Below are positions 5,670 to 9,618 of a stretch of 9,618 nt of DNA, piece after piece (the first letter of the stretch is position 1; each line of letters starts with the position of its first letter). Source of the DNA: Actinomycetes bacterium (lineage in GTDB: Bacteria > Actinomycetota > Acidimicrobiia > Acidimicrobiales > RAAP-2); the NCBI GenBank assembly GCA_021801615.1, contig JAJYXS010000132.1, forward strand, positions 1 through 9,618. Direction: 5' to 3'. The notes below the pieces were generated by a model that saw nothing but the letters and a program-made list of their open reading frames with translations, was not told the DNA's origin and did not search any database. A program made the position numbers and the translations under genes.

Positions 5670-7226
5670 ATGTTCGAGGTACGTGAGCTGAGCAAGCAGT
5701 TCGGGGTCACTCGCGCCCTCGACTCAGTGTCGCTGGACTTCCAGCCGGGAAAGGTCACCGCGCTCCTCGGCGAGAACGGAGCGGGCAAGTCGACCCTGCT
5801 CGGCATCCTCGCCGGGCTCGTCCCGCCGAGCAGTGGGGCAATTTACCGCGACGGCAAGCCCCTCCAGCTGCGCAGCCCCCGTGACGCGAGGAACGCGGGG
5901 ATCAAGATCATCCCCCAGCAGCCTGACATCGTCGAGGGTCTGACCGTCGCCGAGAACATCTTCCTCGGCTTGTTGCCGACCGCCGCCCGTGTCTTCCGTC
6001 GCCAGGCGGCCCACGAGACCTGCGAGGACCTCATCTCGCGCCACGGCCTGGAGCGGCGCATCGACGGTCGCGAGCCGGCGGCCAAGCTGACCGCATCGGG
6101 CCGCCAGCTGGTCGAGATCCTGCGGGCGGTCGTCGCCCGGCCCCAGCTCGTCGCGTTCGACGAGCCGACATCGGCCTTGGGGCACGAAGAGGTCGAGCAG
6201 CTCCGCAAGCTGATCGGCGAGATGAAGCACGGCGGCGCGGCGGTCGTCTACGTCAGCCACCGCCGCGCGGAGATCGAAGATCTTGCCGACCGGATCGCCG
6301 TGCTCCGCGACGGGCGACTCGTCGGCAAGCACGAGGATGCTGCCGGAGTCCACTTCGACACCTTGATCACAGAGATGGCCGGCCGCAAGATCGCGGATAC
6401 CGTCACCCACCGGTCACATGCCCGTCGGGAGACGCCGGTCCTCGCGGTGAAGCAGCTCAGCACCCGCAAGCTCCGGGGGGTGTCGTTCACCGTGAACGCG
6501 GGCGAGATCCTAGGGGTCGCCGGTCTCGGCGGATCCGGGCGCAGCGAGCTGGCGAGGGCGCTCGTCGGCGCCCAGGCCGTCACGGACGGGCGCATCATGG
6601 TCGACGGTTCGAACGTCGCCGGCACCTTCCGCGGGCCCCGCCAGTCCAGCATCGGCTACGTCCCGGAGGACCGCCACCTCGAGGGCCTGGTCCTCACCCG
6701 GAGCGTCCGAGAGAACATCGCGCTGGCCAGCCTCGCCGATCTCCGCAGGATGCGCGTGGTTCGCCGCGCCCGCGAGCGCGAGATGGTCCAGCGTCTCGTC
6801 CAGGAGCTGAACATCCGCTGCTCCTCGCCGGATGCTCCAATCACCTCCCTCTCGGGAGGAAACCAACAAAAGGTGGTGCTCGCCCGCAACCTCGCGCTCA
6901 AACCCCGGCTCTGGGTACTCGACGAGCCGACGAAGGGTATCGACATCGCCACCAAGGAAGCCTTCTACCAACTGATCGAGAACTTCGCTGAGTCGGGAGC
7001 GGCGACGGTGCTCGTCAGCTCGGAGCTTCCCGAGCTGACGCTGCTCTGCGACCGTGTCCTCGTGCTCCGCCGGGGCGAACTCGTCGCCGACGTCCCCCGG
7101 GCGGAGCTGAGCGAAGACCGGCTCGTGGCGGCGATGTTTGGCGAGCTCAGCACCGTCACGACAGTGGACAATGTCCCGGCGGAAGCGTCCGGGGCGGTCC
7201 TTCCCTCCAGCGTTGACCAAGGATAG
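5670..7226 (+). CDS. Sugar ABC transporter ATP-binding protein, double NBD (AraG/RbsA type)
   Basis: A 518-residue ATPase with two nucleotide-binding domains in one chain, powering import through the permease encoded next. Domain 1 has Walker A GENGAGKST (34-42), Walker B ending in Asp164-Glu165 within AFDEPTSAL, and switch His197 in YVSHR. Its signature reads LTASGRQ (140-146) where the family has LSxGxxQ, so the glycine is shifted by one. Domain 2 has the lysine-less Walker A GLGGSGRSE (285-293) normal for this family, a perfect signature LSGGNQQ (394-400), Walker B Asp418-Glu419, and serine in place of the switch histidine (VSSELPE). The AFDEPTS wording recalls AraG. AGGAGGGG lies nine bases before the ATG. 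A short tail of about 30 residues after MFGEL is not part of the fold. Complete. Confidence 0.95.
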   Translation: MFEVRELSKQFGVTRALDSVSLDFQPGKVTALLGENGAGKSTLLGILAGLVPPSSGAIYRDGKPLQLRSPRDARNAGIKIIPQQPDIVEGLTVAENIFLGLLPTAARVFRRQAAHETCEDLISRHGLERRIDGREPAAKLTASGRQLVEILRAVVARPQLVAFDEPTSALGHEEVEQLRKLIGEMKHGGAAVVYVSHRRAEIEDLADRIAVLRDGRLVGKHEDAAGVHFDTLITEMAGRKIADTVTHRSHARRETPVLAVKQLSTRKLRGVSFTVNAGEILGVAGLGGSGRSELARALVGAQAVTDGRIMVDGSNVAGTFRGPRQSSIGYVPEDRHLEGLVLTRSVRENIALASLADLRRMRVVRRAREREMVQRLVQELNIRCSSPDAPITSLSGGNQQKVVLARNLALKPRLWVLDEPTKGIDIATKEAFYQLIENFAESGAATVLVSSELPELTLLCDRVLVLRRGELVADVPRAELSEDRLVAAMFGELSTVTTVDNVPAEASGAVLPSSVDQG

Positions 7227-7233
7227 GAACGCC

Positions 7234-8301
7234 ATGGGTGTTGCAGTTCAAGAACTCGACCCGATGCCCTCCGGGCCGGTCCGTCAGCCGTACGCGGCGC
7301 ACCTCGTCCGCGGTGGACTCCGGGTGCTGGGCGGCACCGACGCCCGGCGGATACTGATGTTGCTCGTGGCGCTCGGCCTGCTGATCGGCGCATTCTCCGG
7401 CCTGTCTAATGGCCGGGAGATGCTGCCGTCTAACCTGTTGAACATCGCGACGAGCGCCTCGTTGCTCGGCATCGTCTCCATCGGCGAGGTCGTCGTGATG
7501 ATCGCCGGCGGGCTCGACATCTCGGTCGGCTCGACCGCCGGGCTGGTGTCGTCGGTCACCGCCGTGGTGATGGTCGATAGCCACGAAAGCGTGGTCGCCG
7601 GAGTGTTCGCCGGTCTCGCCGTCGGGGTGGCGGCGGGCCTCGTCAACGGCCTGATGGTCGCCTACGTCGGCGTCAACTCGGTGATCGCGACGCTCGCCAC
7701 CTATTCCGCCTACGCCGGGCTCGCCCTGCTGGCAACCGGCGGCCAGGAGATCGGAATCGCGAGCAACTTCTTCAACGTGCTCGGCACCGGCAGTGGCCTA
7801 GGGGTGCCCTATCTCGTCTGGGTGCTGCTCGTTGTCTGTCTTATCGGGATCTTCGTGATGCGGTACACCGACATCGGCCGTCAAGTCTACGCTGTCGGCG
7901 GCAGTGCCCGCGCCGCCCTGCTGGCCGGGATCAAGGTCGGCCGGTACACGACCATGGTGTTCGTCGTCAGCGGTCTTTGCGCGGCGGTGGCCGGGGTGCT
8001 CCTCGCGGCCCAGACGGGTTCGGCCCAGCCGACAGAGGGCTCTGTCGGGCTCGAGCTTACCGCGATCACTGCGATCCTCCTCGGCGGGATCTCGCTCGCG
8101 GGGGGCAGCGGGTCGGTCCTCGGCGCGATTCTCGGTGTCGCTCTGCTCGCCACCCTCGACAACGGGCTTCTGCTCGTCGGGCTGCAGGAGTTCTGGCAGC
8201 AGGTGGCGACCGGCGGCCTACTCGTCACCGCCGTCGTCCTGCAGAACTACCAGCTGATCATCGAGCGGGTCCGGGGTGTGGGCCGCCGGTTCGCGTCCTG
8301 A
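7234..8301 (+). CDS. Sugar ABC transporter permease (AraH/RbsC type)
   Basis: A 355-residue integral membrane protein of the BPD_transp_2 family that forms the channel, presumably as a homodimer since only one permease gene is present. About ten hydrophobic segments are visible between residue 40 and the C-terminus. The family loop IAGGLDISVGS follows the second helix, and the cytoplasmic coupling region IGRQVYAVGGSARAALLAGI and the later ILLGGISLAGGSGSV are typical of sugar permeases. The start at 7234 is preferred over an upstream in-frame GTG at 7138 because AAGGATAGGA sits just before it and the family N-terminus is matched. That ribosome binding site includes the ATPase stop codon, and the gap is only 7 bp, so the two genes are co-translated. 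Confidence 0.94.
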   Translation: MGVAVQELDPMPSGPVRQPYAAHLVRGGLRVLGGTDARRILMLLVALGLLIGAFSGLSNGREMLPSNLLNIATSASLLGIVSIGEVVVMIAGGLDISVGSTAGLVSSVTAVVMVDSHESVVAGVFAGLAVGVAAGLVNGLMVAYVGVNSVIATLATYSAYAGLALLATGGQEIGIASNFFNVLGTGSGLGVPYLVWVLLVVCLIGIFVMRYTDIGRQVYAVGGSARAALLAGIKVGRYTTMVFVVSGLCAAVAGVLLAAQTGSAQPTEGSVGLELTAITAILLGGISLAGGSGSVLGAILGVALLATLDNGLLLVGLQEFWQQVATGGLLVTAVVLQNYQLIIERVRGVGRRFAS

Positions 8302-8335
8302 TCGCTCCTCGATCGAACAGCCCGCCCCCGTTGCC

Positions 8336-8363
8336 TACCTTACGTTTGGCCGGCCATGAGGTA
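8336..8363. promoter_or_regulatory. Nested dyad before the CoA-transferase
   Basis: TACCT (8336-8340) and AGGTA (8359-8363) flank a perfect 10-bp palindrome TGGCCGGCCA (8347-8356). The right arm ends two bases before the AAGGAG ribosome binding site (8366-8371). It could be an operator or a leader structure limiting ribosome access. A smaller repeat, GATCG-CTCCT-CGATC (8300-8314), overlaps the permease stop. Neither has a U-run. Confidence 0.25.
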
Positions 8364-8378
8364 CGAAGGAGACACCCA

Positions 8379-9618
8379 TTGAGCGAGTCAGCCATGCCTG
8401 CCGAAGTGTCCTTGTCCCCGGGCGCTCTGAAGGGTGTGCTCGTGCTCGACGTTACCCAGATGCTGGCAGGGCCGCTGGCCGGCATGCGGCTGGGCGACCT
8501 CGGCGCCGACGTGGTGAAGATCGAGCCGCCCGGGACGGGTGAGTTCAACCGCCGCTACGGTTTCGGCGACACCAGGGTCGACGGTCTGATGACAACCTTC
8601 CTCGCGTTGAATCGCAACAAGCGCAGCGTCGCCGTCGACCTCAAGCATCCGCAGGGACGCGAGGTGGTCCAGGAGCTTGTCCGCCACGCCGACGTGATCC
8701 TCCACAACTTCCGGATCGGAACGGCAGAACGGATCGGCATCGGCTGGGAGGAGCTGCACGCGATCAACCCACGGCTCGTCTACTGCCAGATCTCCGGGTA
8801 CGGCTCTGAGGGACCCTATCGGAACCGGCCTGGCCAGGACCTGGTGGTCCAGGGCTACAGCGGGTCGATGTTCTCCGTCGGAAAGCTCGGCGATCCGCCC
8901 CTGCCGAGTGCCCTGTGGGGCGCGGATGTGATGACGGGCTATCAGGCGGCGATCGGCATCCTCGCGGCGCTGATTGCACGGCAGCGTACGGGGACCGGGC
9001 AGAAGGTCGAGGTGAACATGCTCTCGGTGATCCTTGACTCCCAGCTCCAGGAGTTCGTCACATTCCTTAATTCCCACTCCTTGCCCCGACGGGGCAGGGA
9101 GTGGACGGCGCACGCCTCGATCGGGGCTCCCTACGGGGTGTACGAGACGAAAGATGCCTGGATTACGCTCGCGATGTGCCCGCTGCCAGCCCTCGGCGAG
9201 GCGCTGGAGGACGACTGGCTGAAGACCCTAACCGACCCAGCCGATCCTGCCAACCGGCGGGACGAGGTGTACGCCCGCATCCGAAACCGCTTCCGCGAGC
9301 GGACGACGTCGGAGTGGATCGAGATCTTCGACCGCTGCGGCCTGTGGGGCGGTCCCGTCTACACCTACGAAGACGTCGTCAGCGACCCCCACGTGGTGGA
9401 GACTGGGATGATCGTCACCCAACAGGAGGGCTCGTCCGGGCCGATCCGGACGGTCAGGCCACCGATCTCGATGTCGGACACCCCCCCAGGGATTCGCCGG
9501 GGTGCACCACGTCTCGGCGAGGACACCCGATCGGTGCTCGCCGAGGTGCTCGGTTACGACGAGGAGCGCCTCGACGCACTTGTTGCCTCTGGCGTGATCG
9601 AGGCCTATTCAACGCAGG
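8379..9618 (+). CDS. CoA-transferase family III (CaiB/BaiF), open at right edge
   Basis: 413 codons are open to the window end. Family III enzymes move CoA from one acyl-CoA to another carboxylic acid in the cytoplasm, activating the acid for further catabolism. The N-terminal block VLDVTQMLAGPLAGMRLGDL (22-41) with DVVKIEPP (44-51) is the family signature. NFRIGTAERIGIGWEEL (110-126) and ISGYGSEGPY (138-147) match conserved blocks, and Asp154 in GQDLVVQGYSG is the catalytic aspartate that forms the acyl anhydride. GYDEERLDALVASGVI near the edge is the usual C-terminal motif, so few residues should be missing. TTG at 8379 is chosen because AAGGAG ends seven bases before it; ATG at 8394 would lie 22 bases away. 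It sits 77 bp after the permease and is probably co-transcribed. Donor and acceptor are unknown. Confidence 0.94.
   Translation, partial: MSESAMPAEVSLSPGALKGVLVLDVTQMLAGPLAGMRLGDLGADVVKIEPPGTGEFNRRYGFGDTRVDGLMTTFLALNRNKRSVAVDLKHPQGREVVQELVRHADVILHNFRIGTAERIGIGWEELHAINPRLVYCQISGYGSEGPYRNRPGQDLVVQGYSGSMFSVGKLGDPPLPSALWGADVMTGYQAAIGILAALIARQRTGTGQKVEVNMLSVILDSQLQEFVTFLNSHSLPRRGREWTAHASIGAPYGVYETKDAWITLAMCPLPALGEALEDDWLKTLTDPADPANRRDEVYARIRNRFRERTTSEWIEIFDRCGLWGGPVYTYEDVVSDPHVVETGMIVTQQEGSSGPIRTVRPPISMSDTPPGIRRGAPRLGEDTRSVLAEVLGYDEERLDALVASGVIEAYSTQ

Noticed and set aside
6522..6548. Broken Walker A in ATPase domain 2 as a sign of a dead gene
   Set aside because: A lysine-less GxxGSGRSE-type Walker A in the second domain is normal for RbsA/AraG-type proteins.
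8388..9113. 241-codon open frame on the minus strand
   Set aside because: Antisense to the CoA-transferase, which is clearly identified. No motifs of its own.

Overview
The window is high-GC bacterial DNA with strong AGGAGG-type ribosome binding sites, frequent GTG/TTG starts and tight gene overlaps. This fits an actinomycete-like or similar high-GC soil bacterium. That placement is an inference from composition only; nothing in the window fixes the taxon. No tRNA, rRNA, CRISPR array or insertion sequence was recognised, and no transcription factor is encoded here.

Left part (1-3841): a short non-coding edge with a perfect inverted repeat is followed by a leftward short-chain dehydrogenase (SDR). 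A 128-bp divergent promoter region separates it from a rightward operon of three translationally coupled genes: an enoyl-CoA hydratase/isomerase (crotonase), a metallo-beta-lactamase-fold hydrolase (1-bp overlap) and a Gfo/Idh/MocA-type oxidoreductase (ATGA overlap).

Middle (3842-4445): about 600 bp without a convincing gene. It holds a ribosome-binding site followed by a two-codon ORF (ATG GTG TAA), then two interlocking inverted repeats with the topology of an H-type RNA pseudoknot, a GC-rich tetraloop hairpin and several palindromes. It is both the trailer of the left operon and the leader of the transporter operon.

Right part (4446-9618): a complete ABC importer of the AraFGH/RbsABC kind (exported binding protein, double-domain ATPase, single permease). 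After it comes a family III CoA-transferase that is open to the right edge of the window.

How the genes may work together: an arabinose-binding-protein-like importer beside a sugar-type dehydrogenase, a possible lactonase, a CoA-transferase, a crotonase and an SDR suggests that an imported sugar- or polyol-like compound is oxidised, opened to an acid and then processed as a CoA thioester. Each enzyme family is recognised from motifs. The pathway itself is a hypothesis; I know of no described sugar route with exactly this set.
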